Shown here one piece after another: positions 8,926-19,180 of a stretch of 64,000 bases of DNA (position 1 is the first letter of the stretch; the number at the start of each line of letters is the position of its first letter). The position numbers and the translations under genes are program-made. Below the pieces are notes generated by a model. That model was not told the origin of the DNA. It ran no database searches and saw only the letters and a program-made list of their open reading frames with translations. Where the stretch lies: the NCBI RefSeq assembly GCF_014649815.1, contig NZ_BMTT01000004.1, positions 248,001 through 312,000 on the forward strand. The letters run 5' to 3'. The DNA comes from Streptomyces mutabilis. GTDB taxonomy: Bacteria > Actinomycetota > Actinomycetes > Streptomycetales > Streptomycetaceae.

Positions 8926-10533
8926 TCAGGCGCCGTACCGCTCCCGCAGTTCGATCTTGCGCACCTTCCCGGAGACGGTCATCGGGAAGGAGTCGAGGAT
9001 CTGGAGGCGGCTGGGCACCTTGTAGTGGGCCAGCCGGTCCGCGCAGTAGGCGCGCAGCTCCTCGAGGGTGAGCGGGTCGGCCGCGTCGCGCGGGATGACG
9101 CAGGCGAGGACCTCCTCGCCGTAGCGCTCGTGCGGTACGCCGACCACCTGGACGTCCGCGATCTTCGGGTGGGCGTAGAGGAACTCCTCGACCTCGCGCG
9201 GGTAGATGTTCTCGCCGCCCCGGATGATCATGTCTTTGATGCGGCCGACGATCTCGACGTACCCGTCCTCGCGCATCACCGCGAGGTCCCCGGTGTGCAT
9301 CCAGCGGCCCGCGTCGATCGCCTCGGCGGTCTTCTCGGGTTCGTCCCAGTAGCCGAGCATCACGCTGTAGCCGCGGGTGCGCAGCTCGCCGGCGTCGCCG
9401 CGCGGCACGGTCACGCCGGTCACCGGGTCGACGACCTTGACCTCGATGTGGGGCAGCACCCGGCCGACCGTCCCGGTGCGGTGTTCGAGGTCGTCGTCCA
9501 TCCGGGTCTGGAGGGAGACCGGGGAGGTCTCGGTCATGCCGTAGCAGATGGACACCTCCTCCATGTGCATCTCGGCGACCACCCGCTTCATGACCTCCAC
9601 CGGGCAGGGGGAGCCCGCCATGATGCCGGTGCGCAGGGAGGTGAGGTCGTAGGAGGCGAAGTCGGGGAGGTTCAGCTCCGCGATGAACATGGTCGGGACG
9701 CCGTACAGGGACGTGCACCGCTCCCACTGCACCGCCTCCAGCGTCGCCCTCGGTTCGAAGGACGGGGCGGGGATGACGATGCAGGCGGCGTGGGAGGTGA
9801 TGCCCAGGTTCCCCATGACCATGCCGAAGCAGTGGTAGAAGGGCACCGGCAGGCACACCCGGTCCTGCTCCGTGTAGCCGACCGTGCGGCCCACCCAGTA
9901 GCCGTTGTTGAGGATGTTGTGGTGGGAGAGGGTGGCGCCCTTCGGGAAGCCGGTGGTGCCGGAGGTGTACTGGATGTTGACCGGGTCGTCACAGCTCAGC
10001 TCGGCCGCGGCCGCGGTCAGTCGCTCCCGCGGCACCGAGGCGGCGCCCGCCGTCAGGGCGTCCCAGGACGGGTCTCCGATGTAGACGGTCTCGCGCAGCG
10101 CGGGGCACCGGCCGCGGACCCGGTCCACGATCGCCCGGTAGTCGCTGCTCTTGTGGGCGAGGGAGGCGATCAGCACGCAGATGCCGGACTGCTTGAGGAC
10201 GTACTCCAACTCGTGCGCGCGGTAGGCCGGGTTGACGTTCACCATGACGGCGCCGATGCGGGCGGTGGCGTACTGGACGAGGACCCACTCGGGGCAGTTG
10301 ACCGCCCAGATGCCGACCCGGTCGCCCTTCGTCACGCCCTTTGCCAGCAGTCCGCGCGCCACCTCGTCGACGTCCGCGCCGAACTCGGCGTAGGTCCAGC
10401 GCCGTCCGGACGGCACGTCGACCAGGGCCTCGCGGTCGGCGTGGGCGGTGATCGCCCGGTCGAGGTTGGCACCGATGGTGTCGCCGAGGAGGGGTGTGGT
10501 GCTGGTTCCGTGGGCGTAGGAGAGCGCGGTCAC
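8926..10533 (-). CDS. acyl-CoA synthetase (AMP-forming, FadD-like)
   Basis: Activates a carboxylic acid, probably a fatty acid, via an acyl-adenylate. The 535 residues contain the P-loop [11 protein letters not shown], the adenine motif YGMTETSP, the hinge/ribose motif ([13 protein letters not shown]) and the C-terminal catalytic lysine in [12 protein letters not shown]. Its ATG overlaps the stop of the upstream synthetase gene by 4 bp, so the two are co-translated. The substrate cannot be read from the sequence. Confidence 0.9.
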   Translation of the reverse strand: MTALSYAHGTSTTPLLGDTIGANLDRAITAHADREALVDVPSGRRWTYAEFGADVDEVARGLLAKGVTKGDRVGIWAVNCPEWVLVQYATARIGAVMVNVNPAYRAHELEYVLKQSGICVLIASLAHKSSDYRAIVDRVRGRCPALRETVYIGDPSWDALTAGAASVPRERLTAAAAELSCDDPVNIQYTSGTTGFPKGATLSHHNILNNGYWVGRTVGYTEQDRVCLPVPFYHCFGMVMGNLGITSHAACIVIPAPSFEPRATLEAVQWERCTSLYGVPTMFIAELNLPDFASYDLTSLRTGIMAGSPCPVEVMKRVVAEMHMEEVSICYGMTETSPVSLQTRMDDDLEHRTGTVGRVLPHIEVKVVDPVTGVTVPRGDAGELRTRGYSVMLGYWDEPEKTAEAIDAGRWMHTGDLAVMREDGYVEIVGRIKDMIIRGGENIYPREVEEFLYAHPKIADVQVVGVPHERYGEEVLACVIPRDAADPLTLEELRAYCADRLAHYKVPSRLQILDSFPMTVSGKVRKIELRERYGA

Positions 10534-12203
10534 CGGAAGTCCTCCTCACGGTACTCGTTCCGGGAGCCGGCCGCGGTGGCCTCGCGCAGTTCGATGCGGC
10601 GGATCTTGCCGGAGACGGTCTTGGGCAGCTCGCCGAACTCCAGGCGCCGCAGGCGCTTGTAGGGGGCGAGAACTTCGCGGGAGTGCTCGAACAGCACCTT
10701 CGCGGTGTCCGGGCCGGGCTCCCAGCCCGCCGCCAGCACGATGTACGCCTTCGGCACGGCCAGGCGCAGCTCGTCCGGTGCCGGCACGACCGCCGCCTCG
10801 GCGACCGCCTCGTGCTCCAGCAGGGCGCTCTCCAGCTCGAAGGGACTGATCTTGTAGTCGCTTGCCTTGAACACGTCGTCGGCGCGGCCCACGTAGGTGA
10901 GGTAGCCGTCGGCGTCGCGGGCGCCGATGTCGCCGGTGCGGTAGTAGCCGCCGGCCATCGCCGCCGCCGTGCGGTCGGGGTCGCCGTGGTAGCCGGTCAT
11001 CAGGCCGACGGGGCGCTCGGACAGGTCCAGGGCGATCTCGCCCTCGTCGGCGCCGGGCGCGCCGGTGACCGGGTCGAGGAGTTCGACGCGGTAGCCGGGG
11101 CTCGGCCGGCCCATCGAGCCGGTCTTCAGCACCTGGCCGGGGCTGTTGGAGACCTGGACGGCGGTCTCGGTCTGGCCGAAGCCGTCCCGGATGGTCCTGC
11201 CCCAGGAGCGGCGGACCTGCTCGATCACCTCGGGGTTGAGCGGCTCACCGGCGGCGACGACCTCGCGGGGCGGGGTGGCGAGCTGCGTCAGGTCGGCCTG
11301 GATGAGCATGCGCCACACGGTGGGCGGGGCACAGAAGGTGGTCACGCCGGCGCGGTCCATCTCGGCCATCAGCCGGGCCGCGTCGAAGCGGGTGTAGTTG
11401 TGCAGGAAGACGGTGGCCTCGGCGTTCCACGGCGCGAACAGGTTGGACCAGGCGTGCTTGGCCCAGCCGGGCGAGGAGATGTTCAGGTGGACGTCGCCGG
11501 GCTTCAGGCCGATCCAGTACATGGTCGCCAGGTGCCCGACGGGGTAGGACACGTGGGTGTGCTCGACCAGCTTGGGGCGGGCGGTGGTGCCCGAGGTGAA
11601 GTAGAGCATCAGGGGGTCGTCGGCGGCGGTGGGGCCGTCGGGGGTGAAGGCGTCGGGGGCCGTGTACACCTCCGCGTACGGCCGCCAGCCCGGCTCGGCG
11701 GTGCCGCCGACCGCGATGCGCGTGTAGTCGCCGGGCACGTCGGCGAACTTGCCGGTGTCCTCGGAGCGCACGATCACGTGCCGGACCCGGCCGCGGTCCA
11801 CGCGGTCGCGCAGGTCGGCGGGGCCGAGCAGCGGGGTGGCCGGGATGACGACGGCGCGCAGCTTCATCGCGGCGAGCGCCGTCTCCCACAGCTCCGCCTG
11901 GTTGCCGAGCATGACGAGGATGCGGTCCTCGGGGCCGACGCCCCACTCGCGCAGGCGGTTGGCCACGCGGTTGGAGCGGGCGGACATCTCGGCGAAGGAG
12001 ACCCGGACCTCGGAGCCGTCCTCCTCGACGATGTGCAGTGCGGTGCGCTCGTTCCCGTCGGCGATGGCGTCGAACCAGTCCAGGGCCCAGTTGAAGTGCT
12101 CGGGCCGGGGCCACCGGAATCCCTCGTAGGCGGCGGTGTAGTCCTCGCGCTGCTCCAGCAGGAAGTCCCGTGCGCTGCGGAACAGCTCCGTGGCCGTCGT
12201 CAT
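10530..12203 (-). CDS. acyl-CoA synthetase (medium-chain ACSM-like)
   Basis: A 557-residue AMP-forming ligase with P-loop [12 protein letters not shown], adenine motif GFGQTETA, ribose/hinge region [21 protein letters not shown] and C-terminal lysine in [11 protein letters not shown]. The N-terminal segment ([13 protein letters not shown]) is typical of the medium-chain/ACSM branch. It is the first gene of a two-gene unit with the synthetase at 8926-10533 and is divergent from a GAF-LuxR regulator, which may control it (inference). Confidence 0.9.
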   Translation of the reverse strand: MTTATELFRSARDFLLEQREDYTAAYEGFRWPRPEHFNWALDWFDAIADGNERTALHIVEEDGSEVRVSFAEMSARSNRVANRLREWGVGPEDRILVMLGNQAELWETALAAMKLRAVVIPATPLLGPADLRDRVDRGRVRHVIVRSEDTGKFADVPGDYTRIAVGGTAEPGWRPYAEVYTAPDAFTPDGPTAADDPLMLYFTSGTTARPKLVEHTHVSYPVGHLATMYWIGLKPGDVHLNISSPGWAKHAWSNLFAPWNAEATVFLHNYTRFDAARLMAEMDRAGVTTFCAPPTVWRMLIQADLTQLATPPREVVAAGEPLNPEVIEQVRRSWGRTIRDGFGQTETAVQVSNSPGQVLKTGSMGRPSPGYRVELLDPVTGAPGADEGEIALDLSERPVGLMTGYHGDPDRTAAAMAGGYYRTGDIGARDADGYLTYVGRADDVFKASDYKISPFELESALLEHEAVAEAAVVPAPDELRLAVPKAYIVLAAGWEPGPDTAKVLFEHSREVLAPYKRLRRLEFGELPKTVSGKIRRIELREATAAGSRNEYREEDFR

Positions 12204-12326
12204 CTGTCCTCCTTCGTGCCGGACCTTGCCGGGCGGCTCCCTGCCATCGTGTAATCCGTGATGCAGGTCTCACTACCCCCGAACGGGGGTGTGCGCCCCG
12301 GGACGGGTGCGAGGAGGGCGGAACGA

Positions 12327-13169
12327 GTGGCGGTGGACGCGGCCGACGGGGTGGAGATCCGCAGTGCGCTGATGCGGCTGCGGCGCGCGACCGGGCTGCC
12401 GGTCGCCTTCGGCGGGCTGGTGGAGCCCGGGCGGCGCCACGTGCGGATCAGCGAGCTGAGCGGCACCGCCACGGCGGCGCTCAGCGCCCTGGCGGTGACC
12501 TCCGGCAACGGCCTGGGGGGCAAGGCGGTGGCGCTGTCGCGGCCGTGCGCGGTGATGGACTACTCCGTGTCCCGGCAGATCAGCCACGAGTACGACCTTC
12601 CCGTCGCCGCCGAGGGCCTGCGCTCGGTGCTGGCGGTTCCGGTGGTCGTACGGCGCCGGGTGCGCGGTGTCCTGTACGGCGCCCTGCGTTCGGCCCAGCC
12701 GCTGGGCGACCGCACGCTGGGCGCGGCCGTGGCGGCGGCGCGGGACGTGGAGCAGGCGCTGGTGCTGCGGGACGAGGCGGGCGAGCTGCTGGCGACGGCC
12801 CGGCCGCAGCCGGTGCGCGAGCCGGCGGGTTCCGCCACCGCCTGGGAACAGGTGCGGGAGGCGCACGCCGCGCTGCGGGCCCTGGCGCCCAGGATCGCGG
12901 ACCCGGCGCTGCGGGACGAGCTCCTGCGGGCGTGCGGCCTGCTGGCACCCGAGGCCGGCCCGGGCAGGCAGGAGGTGCGGCTGACGCCGCGCGAGGTGGA
13001 CGTGCTGGCCTGCGTGGCTGCGGGCGCGACGAACGCCGCGGCGGCCGAGCGGCTGGGGGTGGGGCCGGAGACCGTCAAGGGCTATCTGCGGTCGGCCATG
13101 CGCAAGCTGGGGGCACGGACACGCGGGGAGGCGGTGGTCGCCGCGCGCCGGGCGGGCCGGCTGCCGTAG
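12327..13169 (+). CDS. GAF-domain LuxR-type transcriptional regulator
   Basis: A 280-residue regulator. A GAF-like sensor (about residues 10-150; GLPVAFGGLVEPGR through LRSVLAVPVVVRRRVRGVLYGA) is followed by a LuxR helix-turn-helix near the C-terminus (LTPREVDVLACVAAGATNAAAAERLGVGPETVKGY). The frame is open back to 12258, but GGAGGG at 12313-12318 sits 8 nt before this GTG, so I take it as the start. It is divergent from the two acyl-CoA synthetase genes and may respond to a fatty or aromatic acid. There is no receiver domain. Confidence 0.8.
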   Translation: MAVDAADGVEIRSALMRLRRATGLPVAFGGLVEPGRRHVRISELSGTATAALSALAVTSGNGLGGKAVALSRPCAVMDYSVSRQISHEYDLPVAAEGLRSVLAVPVVVRRRVRGVLYGALRSAQPLGDRTLGAAVAAARDVEQALVLRDEAGELLATARPQPVREPAGSATAWEQVREAHAALRALAPRIADPALRDELLRACGLLAPEAGPGRQEVRLTPREVDVLACVAAGATNAAAAERLGVGPETVKGYLRSAMRKLGARTRGEAVVAARRAGRLP

Positions 13170-13354
13170 CGCCGGTGGCGCCGAGGCGGACTGCTCGGAG
13201 TGCCCCCTCCACGGTGACCGGTCGGCTTCCCTTCGCCGCACGCCGTACTCGTTTTTGCCGCCTTGTTATTTCCCTCACCTCATCGTCCCGCCGTCATGCG
13301 ACGGGACGTTGCCTAACATTGGCCGGGACACGACATACGAGGGGAGCGGTCACC

Positions 13355-16177
13355 GTGCGACGGGACTTCGCGGAGTCTGCCGGGCGCCGTTCCGACCTGG
13401 TCATCGGGCGGGAGGAGTCGTTCGGCGCGGCGCGCGAGCAGCTCACCCGAGGGGGAAGTGTGCTGCTGCACGGCCCCGCCGGAGTCGGGAAGTCGACCGT
13501 GCTGCGGACGCTGGCCGCGGAATACGCATGCACCGCGCGCACCGTGTTGCAATGCTCGGCCACCGAGTCCGAATCCCATCTCCCCTTCCTCGCCCTCGCC
13601 GACCTCCTGGGCCTCGTCCTGGACCAGGTGTCCCACGCCCTGCCCACCGCCCAGCGCACCGCCCTGGAGTCCGCGCTCACCGGCCGCGGCGAGTCCACGC
13701 TCCAGCGCGACGGGCTGGCGCTGCGCCTGGCCGTCCTCTCCGTGCTGCGCGCCCTCGCCGCCGAGGGTCCGGTCCTGGTCGTCGCGGACGACCTGCAGTG
13801 GCTCGACCCGGCCAGTGCCGAACTCCTCGGCTTCGCCGCCCGCCGCCTGGGTGACGCCCCGGTACGGCTGCTGTGCGCGGTGCGCACCGAGGGGCCGCGG
13901 GCGGAGGGCGCGGCCTACGACCGTCACCTGAGCGCGTCCCCGCCGGACACCCGCGCGGTCCGCCTGGGCCCGCTGAACCGGGCCCAGGTGTCGGCGCTGC
14001 TCGACGAGCGCGGCTACTCGGGCCTGCCCCGTTCCACGGTCCGCGACATCCACCGCACCAGCGGCGGCAATCCGCTGTTCGCGCTGGAGCTGGGCCGGGC
14101 GCTGGCCGAGAGCCCCACCCAGGCCCGGCCGGGCGAGCCGCTGCCGGTGCCGACGTCCCTGCGCGCCCTGGTCCTCTCCCGCCTGGGGATGCTGTCGGAC
14201 GAGGCCCGCCGCACCCTCCTGGTGGCCAGTGCCGGCGCCCGCCCCACCCCTGCGCTGCTGCACGCGGCCGGCCGGGAGAACGCCGAGGCCGAGACGGCGC
14301 AGGCGGCGGCGCTGGGGCTGCTGGCGACCGACCCGGAAGGTCCGGCCGTACGGTTCGCGCATCCGCTGATATCGGCCGCGCTGTACGCGGAGGCTCCCGC
14401 GCCGGAGCGGCGGGCCGCGCACGCCGCGCTGTCCACGGCGGCCTCCGACCCGATCGAACGCGCCCGGCACCTGGCCCTGGCCACCACCGGCACCGACCCG
14501 GAGGTGGCGGCCCGGCTGGCCGAGGCGGCCGCGCTGGCCCGGGACCGCGGGGCGCCTTCGGTCGCCGCGTCGCTGGGGCTGCTCGCGGCCCGGCACACCC
14601 CCGCGGACGGCGCGCCGGGACCGGACGAACGCCGGCTCACGGCCGCCGAGGACGCCATCACGGCGGGCGAGCCGGACCTGGCCCGGGACATCGCCCGCGA
14701 GGTGCTGACCCGGGCCGACGCGCCCGGCGAGCGGGTGCGGGCCTGGATGGTGGTGATCGAGGCCGCCGGGCAGGCCATCGGCGATGTCGACGCCGTCTTC
14801 CCGCAGGCCCTGGCCGACGCGGGCGACGACCCGCGCCTGCTCGCCCTGGTCCACTACCAGCTGGCCTGGCGCTCCCTGGTGGTGCAGGGCGACTTCGCGC
14901 AGGGCCGCGAGGAGGCCGCGCACGCCGCCCGGCTGGCGGCCCGGGCCGGGGACCGGCGCACCGAGCTGCTCGCGCTGGCGTTCCAGGCGCAGGCCGAGAC
15001 GCTGATGGGGCACCCGGACGCCCCGGCGACCATCGAGCGGGCCCTGGCGGAACCGCAGGATGCGCGGGTGGCCTGCCACCACAACGGGGCGGGTTCCTCT
15101 CGGTTCCGGTGGCTGGTGATGAGCGACCGGCTGGCCGAGGCGCGCACCGCCGTCACCGGGCTGCTGCGCGAGGTGCGCCGACGCGGCATGGCCGAGAGCG
15201 AGGTGCACTACCTGCGCTTCCTGGCCGAGACCGAGCTGCACTCCGGGCACTGCGGCCGGGCCCTGGAGCTGTCCCGGGAGAGCCTGACGCTGGCCAGGGA
15301 CGCGGGCATCGGGGAGGGCGCGGGCGCGATGCAGGCCGCGCTCGCCGAGGCGGCCGGCGGGGACGTGGACCGGGCGCTCACGCTGGCGCGGGAGGCGGTG
15401 CGGCGGGCCGAGGAGGACGGCGACGCCGTGTACCTGTCGCGGGCGCTGGCCGCACTGGGCCACGCGAGCCTGGTCGCCGGCGACGCGGAGACGGCGGTGC
15501 GGGCGCTGCGCCGGGTACGGGAGCTGGAGGCGGGCGCCGGCATCACCGACCCGGCGCGCGGGCGGTGGCAGGGCGACCTCGCCGAGGCGCTGGTGCGGAC
15601 CGGGGAGCCGGCCGAGGCCCTGGACGTCATCGAGGTCACGCGAGCGCACGCGCTGCGGCTGGGGCGCGGGAGCGTACTCGCCGTGATGGACCGGTCCGAG
15701 GCGCTGGTGCGTGCGGCACGGGGCGAACACCGGGCCGCCGTCACGCGGTTGACGTCGGCGCGGGAACGGCTCGCCGGACTGGGTTACGGCCTGGAGGAGG
15801 CACGGGCCGCCTTCGCGCTGGCGGGGCTCCGGGCGGGCCGGGGGCCGGGGCCGACGACGTACGACGAGGCGGCGCGGCTGTTCCGGCGCTGCCGTGCGCT
15901 CCCCTGGTTGCGGCAGGTGGATGCGGCGGTCGCGGCCCGGTCGGCCGGGCCGCCCCCGGCCCGGACCACCGTCCCCGACGCGCTGGCGGGACTCGCTCCG
16001 ATGGAGCGTCAAGTGGCCGCGCTGGTCATGGAGGGCGCCACCAACCGGGAGATCGCCGGCCGTCTGTTCGTCAGTGTCAAGACCGTCGAGGCGACGCTGA
16101 CCCGGGTCTACCGCAAGCTGGGGATCCGGTCCCGGGTCGACATCGTCAGACTGGCGGCGGGCCCGCGGGAGTCATGA
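13355..16177 (+). CDS. large ATP-binding LuxR-family (LAL) regulator
   Basis: A 940-residue LAL-type activator. Near the N-terminus is an AAA/NACHT-like ATPase with Walker A GPAGVGKST (40-48) and Walker B VLVVADDLQWLD. The middle is a long alpha-helical TPR-like region, and the C-terminus has the LuxR helix-turn-helix (LAPMERQVAALVMEGATNREIAGRLFVSVKTVE). The GTG start follows GAGGGGAG at about 8-nt spacing; the frame is open much further upstream without homology. No biosynthetic cluster adjoins it, so its target is unclear. Confidence 0.9.
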   Translation: MRRDFAESAGRRSDLVIGREESFGAAREQLTRGGSVLLHGPAGVGKSTVLRTLAAEYACTARTVLQCSATESESHLPFLALADLLGLVLDQVSHALPTAQRTALESALTGRGESTLQRDGLALRLAVLSVLRALAAEGPVLVVADDLQWLDPASAELLGFAARRLGDAPVRLLCAVRTEGPRAEGAAYDRHLSASPPDTRAVRLGPLNRAQVSALLDERGYSGLPRSTVRDIHRTSGGNPLFALELGRALAESPTQARPGEPLPVPTSLRALVLSRLGMLSDEARRTLLVASAGARPTPALLHAAGRENAEAETAQAAALGLLATDPEGPAVRFAHPLISAALYAEAPAPERRAAHAALSTAASDPIERARHLALATTGTDPEVAARLAEAAALARDRGAPSVAASLGLLAARHTPADGAPGPDERRLTAAEDAITAGEPDLARDIAREVLTRADAPGERVRAWMVVIEAAGQAIGDVDAVFPQALADAGDDPRLLALVHYQLAWRSLVVQGDFAQGREEAAHAARLAARAGDRRTELLALAFQAQAETLMGHPDAPATIERALAEPQDARVACHHNGAGSSRFRWLVMSDRLAEARTAVTGLLREVRRRGMAESEVHYLRFLAETELHSGHCGRALELSRESLTLARDAGIGEGAGAMQAALAEAAGGDVDRALTLAREAVRRAEEDGDAVYLSRALAALGHASLVAGDAETAVRALRRVRELEAGAGITDPARGRWQGDLAEALVRTGEPAEALDVIEVTRAHALRLGRGSVLAVMDRSEALVRAARGEHRAAVTRLTSARERLAGLGYGLEEARAAFALAGLRAGRGPGPTTYDEAARLFRRCRALPWLRQVDAAVAARSAGPPPARTTVPDALAGLAPMERQVAALVMEGATNREIAGRLFVSVKTVEATLTRVYRKLGIRSRVDIVRLAAGPRES

Positions 16178-16491
16178 CGCGGAGCGGACGAGGACGGCCA
16201 CCACCCGCCTGTCCCCGGCCACACGTCTGTCGGCCGGCCGAGGTGCCGGGCGCGCGTCCGCGCGGTGAACGCGGGATCGGCGGCCAGGTGAACCCGCGGG
16301 GTCTGCCGGGGGCCGACCGAGGGTTTTCCCTGCCCCACGCCCTTAGGGGGTTCCCTCATTGGGACGGTCCCGCCGCCGGTCCTAGCGTGAGCACGTGCCG
16401 CTCGCCCGGGCACACGGGGGTCTGTCCCGAGACCCCCCGTGCAACCCCCCACGCCCGTGCGACCCCCCACCGGCAAAGCTTGAGGAGACTC
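16178..16491 (+). other. 314-bp intergenic region with a likely promoter
   Basis: No gene seen. TTGGGA (16359-16364) and TAGCGT (16383-16388), 18 nt apart, form a plausible promoter just before the 34-residue ORF, leaving a leader of about 100 nt. The CCCC-rich stretch at 16420-16480 has no clear structure. Confidence 0.4.
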
Positions 16492-16596
16492 ATGTTCGGG
16501 ATCATCCGCACCAGACCCGCCGCTCCCTCGGCCGCCGCGCACGCGTGCCCGGCGGGTCCGTCCGCACTGTGTCCACCACGCAGGACTCCTGAGTAA
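16492..16596 (+). CDS. 34-residue small ORF of unknown function
   Basis: The ORF is too short for routine gene calling but has GAGGAG 5-6 nt before its ATG, a candidate promoter upstream and a strong hairpin 18 nt after its stop. The peptide starts MFGIIRTRP, is rich in Ala and Pro, has two cysteines (CPAGPSALC) and ends RRTPE. The first residues resemble the N-terminus of DUF5685 proteins, but nothing else does. It could be a leader peptide, a toxin-like peptide or the tag of a small RNA. No modification enzyme adjoins it unless the pyruvyl-transferase-like gene is related. Confidence 0.45.
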   Translation: MFGIIRTRPAAPSAAAHACPAGPSALCPPRRTPE

Positions 16597-16614
16597 CCCT
16601 CAGGTGACAGACCG

Positions 16615-16655
16615 GGGGGCGTTGCGGGCCTCCACGAGCGGCCCGCAACGCCCCC
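16615..16655 (+). terminator. 16-bp perfect hairpin terminator
   Basis: Arms GGGGGCGTTGCGGGCC (16615-16630) and GGCCCGCAACGCCCCC (16640-16655) with a 9-nt loop. It is one of the strongest hairpins in the window and closes a short transcript that would contain only the 34-residue ORF. Confidence 0.8.
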
Positions 16656-16874
16656 TCTCCATGTCAGCCGCGTACCCGTCCCGGAACCGATGTCGTACGC
16701 CCTCTCCGGGTGCATCGCCGCCGGCATCCGCTCCCCTTCCGCCGCGACCTCGTCCCGCCGTGCCCCGGTGACGGGACCGAAGGGTTCGACGACGAGGGCG
16801 TCGTCAGCTTCCACAGTCCGGCCCAACCGGTGAGGCGGGGCGCCCGTGATTGCCGTAGCCGCCCCGGGGCACCC

Positions 16875-17798
16875 GTGCGCACTGTGCACGGACGAGACAA
16901 GATCCTGGTGACCGGCTGGTTCAGCTTCCTGCACGGGGAGGCGACCGCCGGGGACGTCCTGGCACTGCGGCGGGTGGAGGAGGTGCTGGGGAGCGCAGGG
17001 CTCGCATACGACGTCGTGTGGAGCCCGGGGTTCCGGGCGGCGGGGCCCCATTTCGCGGACCTGGACCCGGCGGCGTACTCCCGGCTGGTCTTCGTGTGCG
17101 GGCCCGCCCACGGATGGCAGGTCGAGGAGTTGCACCGGCGGTTCGCGCACTGCGTGCGGATCGCCGTCGGCGTGTCCGTGATCGACCCCGGCTCCCCGGG
17201 CGTCACCGGCTTCCACCGGGTGCTGGCCCGGGACGGCGCCGGCACGGATCCGACCCCGGACCTCGCCGCCCGCGCGCCCGCCCTGCCGTCCCGGCCGGTA
17301 GTCGGGGTCGTCCTCACCCACGGCCAGCACGAGTACGGCGGTCAGCGGCGGCACGAGGAGGTCGCCGCCGGGCTGACCCGCTGGCTGGCCGGCAAGGACT
17401 GCGCCCGGCTGGAGCTGGAGACCCGGCTCGACGCGCACGACTGGCGGCTGTGCGGGACACCGGCGCAGTTGGAGGCGGTACTGGCCCGGCTTGACGTGGT
17501 CGTCACCGACCGACTGCACGGGCTGGTCCTGTCGCTGCGGGCCGGGACGCCGGCGCTGGCCGTTGACCCCGTCGCGGGCGGGGCGAAGGTGACGGCACAG
17601 GCCCGTGCCTGCGGCTGGCCGGCGCTGGTGGCCGCCGAGCGGATGACGGACCGGGTGCTGGAGCGCTGGTGGGACTGGTGCCTGACCGGCGGACGGGACG
17701 AGGCCGGGCGGATCGGCGCCGGGTTCCGGGCCGCGGACGCGCCTGCGGACGCGGCGGACGGTCTCGTGGCGGCTCTGGGGACGCGGCAGGTCGGTTAG
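16875..17798 (+). CDS. polysaccharide pyruvyl transferase family protein
   Basis: About 307 residues, with the CsaB/polysaccharide pyruvyl transferase signature late in the chain: LDVVVTDRLHGLVLSLRAGTPALAVDP, including the invariant RLHG. The first strand (KILVTGWFSFLHGEATAGDVLAL) is followed by a Rossmann-like half. Family members transfer pyruvate ketals or act as related transferases on surface glycans. The start is uncertain: GTG at 16875 or 16884 both precede the conserved region and neither has a strong ribosome site. It lies alone between the small ORF unit and the DUF3040 gene. Confidence 0.75.
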   Translation: MRTVHGRDKILVTGWFSFLHGEATAGDVLALRRVEEVLGSAGLAYDVVWSPGFRAAGPHFADLDPAAYSRLVFVCGPAHGWQVEELHRRFAHCVRIAVGVSVIDPGSPGVTGFHRVLARDGAGTDPTPDLAARAPALPSRPVVGVVLTHGQHEYGGQRRHEEVAAGLTRWLAGKDCARLELETRLDAHDWRLCGTPAQLEAVLARLDVVVTDRLHGLVLSLRAGTPALAVDPVAGGAKVTAQARACGWPALVAAERMTDRVLERWWDWCLTGGRDEAGRIGAGFRAADAPADAADGLVAALGTRQVG

Positions 17799-17855
17799 TC
17801 CCCCGGCGGCGCGGGCACTCGGTCGAGCGTCGGTCCGCCCCCGGGAGGAGACATC

Positions 17856-18164
17856 GTGAGCATCGACCGACTCTCAGATCACGAGCAACGCATACTCGAC
17901 GAGGTGGAGCGGGCGCTGAGCCGCGACCGCCGGCTGGACCGGCGTCTGCGCACCCTGCGGCTCAGCCGCCGCCCCGATCTCACCCAGCTGGTGTCCTACC
18001 GCCCGCGCACCCTGACCGTTCTCCTGCTGCTGGCCCTGTCGGTCACCCTGCTGGTGACCGGCATCGTCACGTCCGCGCCCGGCGTGATCTGGGCGTTCGC
18101 CGCGGTGTGGCCGGTGACGCTGTTCGCGTCGTTCCGGCTGCTGTGCCGGTGGTCGGAAGGCTAG
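17856..18164 (+). CDS. DUF3040 membrane protein
   Basis: A 102-residue protein typical of the DUF3040 family, widespread in Streptomyces. The N-terminus is charged (LSDHEQRILDEVERAL), followed by two adjacent transmembrane helices at about 51-69 and 74-94. The GTG start follows GGGAGGAG. The role is unknown; some family members are developmentally regulated. Confidence 0.85.
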   Translation: MSIDRLSDHEQRILDEVERALSRDRRLDRRLRTLRLSRRPDLTQLVSYRPRTLTVLLLLALSVTLLVTGIVTSAPGVIWAFAAVWPVTLFASFRLLCRWSEG

Positions 18165-18201
18165 GCGGCGGTTGGCCCGTACATCCGCGTGAATACGTGA
18201 A

Positions 18202-18232
18202 CCGGCCCCGCGTCCCCCCGGCGCGGGGCCGG
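18202..18232. terminator. bidirectional terminator
   Basis: Perfect arms CCGGCCCCGCG (18202-18212) and CGCGGGGCCGG (18222-18232) between the rightward DUF3040 gene and the leftward glycan operon. It serves as the end of the eleven-gene operon. Confidence 0.75.
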
Positions 18233-18283
18233 CCCGTGTGTGGTGGCGGACGGTGTGGGGCGGCGAGCGGTGGCAGGGGCCGG

Positions 18284-19180
18284 TCAGCCCGTGTAGCTGC
18301 GGGCCTTCGAGTCGCGCTGGGCCGGTTCCAGCGAGCGCAGGCGGGCCTCGACCTCCGGTGGCAGTACCCGGCGCTCGCGCAGTACCCACGGCAGGGCGGC
18401 CGCCGCCTCGGCGAAGGCGCGCAGGGACGCGGTGTCCCGGGGGACGGTGCGGGCCAGGTGGAGGGTGCGGCGCAGGGCGGGGCCGGCCGGGCGGCGCAGC
18501 CAGGTGAACCACAGGGTGTTGCGGATGCCGTGCGCCCGCCGCAGGGTCGGGTCCCGTACGACGGACGGGTGGTGGTGGATCGTCAGGTCGTCGGCGTACG
18601 TCAGCCACCACCCGGCCGCCGCCAGGTCCGCGGCGAGCAGTTCTTCCTCGCCGCCCAGCCACAGCCGGGGGTGGAAGCCGCCCGCGGCCCGGAAGGCGTC
18701 GGCGCGCAGCACGGTCGCGGCGGCGAGGAACGACCCGAGGGCCGGTCCCGGGAGCCAGTCCGGGCGGGGTACGGCTGAGTCGCGCAGTTCCTTGACGATG
18801 GGGTCCTCGGTGCCGTCCGGTTCGACGAGGATGCGGGCGGTGACCGTGCCGACCGCCGGGTACCGGTCGAGCAGGTCGGCGGCCCCGGACAGGGAGCCCG
18901 GCGCCCACCAGGAGTCGTCGTCGCAGAAGGCGACGTAGGGGGTGCGGACCTGGCGGACGGCCAGGTTGCGGCCCACGGCGCCGAGGTTGCGGCCGGGGCG
19001 CAGGAGTTTGACCTCGGGGTGGTGGCGGGCGACGGCGGAGGCGGTGCCGTCGGTGGAGGCGTTGTCGGTGACGATCACCGGGGGCCGCTCCGGGAGTTCG
19101 GCGAGGCGGTCCAGGGTGCGCAGGAGTTCGGAGCGCCGGTTGTGGGTGATGACGACGACGGTGGTCCGGGTGTCCGTCAT
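18284..19180 (-). CDS. family 2 glycosyltransferase (last gene of operon)
   Basis: A 298-residue GT-A glycosyltransferase. The nucleotide-sugar site is visible as VVVITHNRRSELLRTL at the start, TDNASTDGT, and the metal motif DDD in FCDDDSWW. GGEEELLAADLA lies in the acceptor half. It is similar to its upstream neighbour over the whole length (both have FxDDDSWWAPG and a GGEE/GAEE helix), so the pair looks like a tandem duplication. Its ATG overlaps the previous stop by 4 bp. It acts in the cytoplasm; there is no membrane segment. Confidence 0.88.
   Translation of the reverse strand: MTDTRTTVVVITHNRRSELLRTLDRLAELPERPPVIVTDNASTDGTASAVARHHPEVKLLRPGRNLGAVGRNLAVRQVRTPYVAFCDDDSWWAPGSLSGAADLLDRYPAVGTVTARILVEPDGTEDPIVKELRDSAVPRPDWLPGPALGSFLAAATVLRADAFRAAGGFHPRLWLGGEEELLAADLAAAGWWLTYADDLTIHHHPSVVRDPTLRRAHGIRNTLWFTWLRRPAGPALRRTLHLARTVPRDTASLRAFAEAAAALPWVLRERRVLPPEVEARLRSLEPAQRDSKARSYTG

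Noticed and set aside
13355-16177. The LAL regulator as part of a natural-product cluster
   Set aside because: The flanking genes are acyl-CoA synthetases, a tiny ORF and a pyruvyl-transferase-like gene; no synthase or synthetase is present.
16492-16596. The 34-residue ORF as a truncated DUF5685 protein or a lanthipeptide precursor
   Set aside because: Only the first five residues (MFGII) resemble DUF5685, and there is no leader/core pattern or modification gene nearby. I keep it as an unknown ORF.
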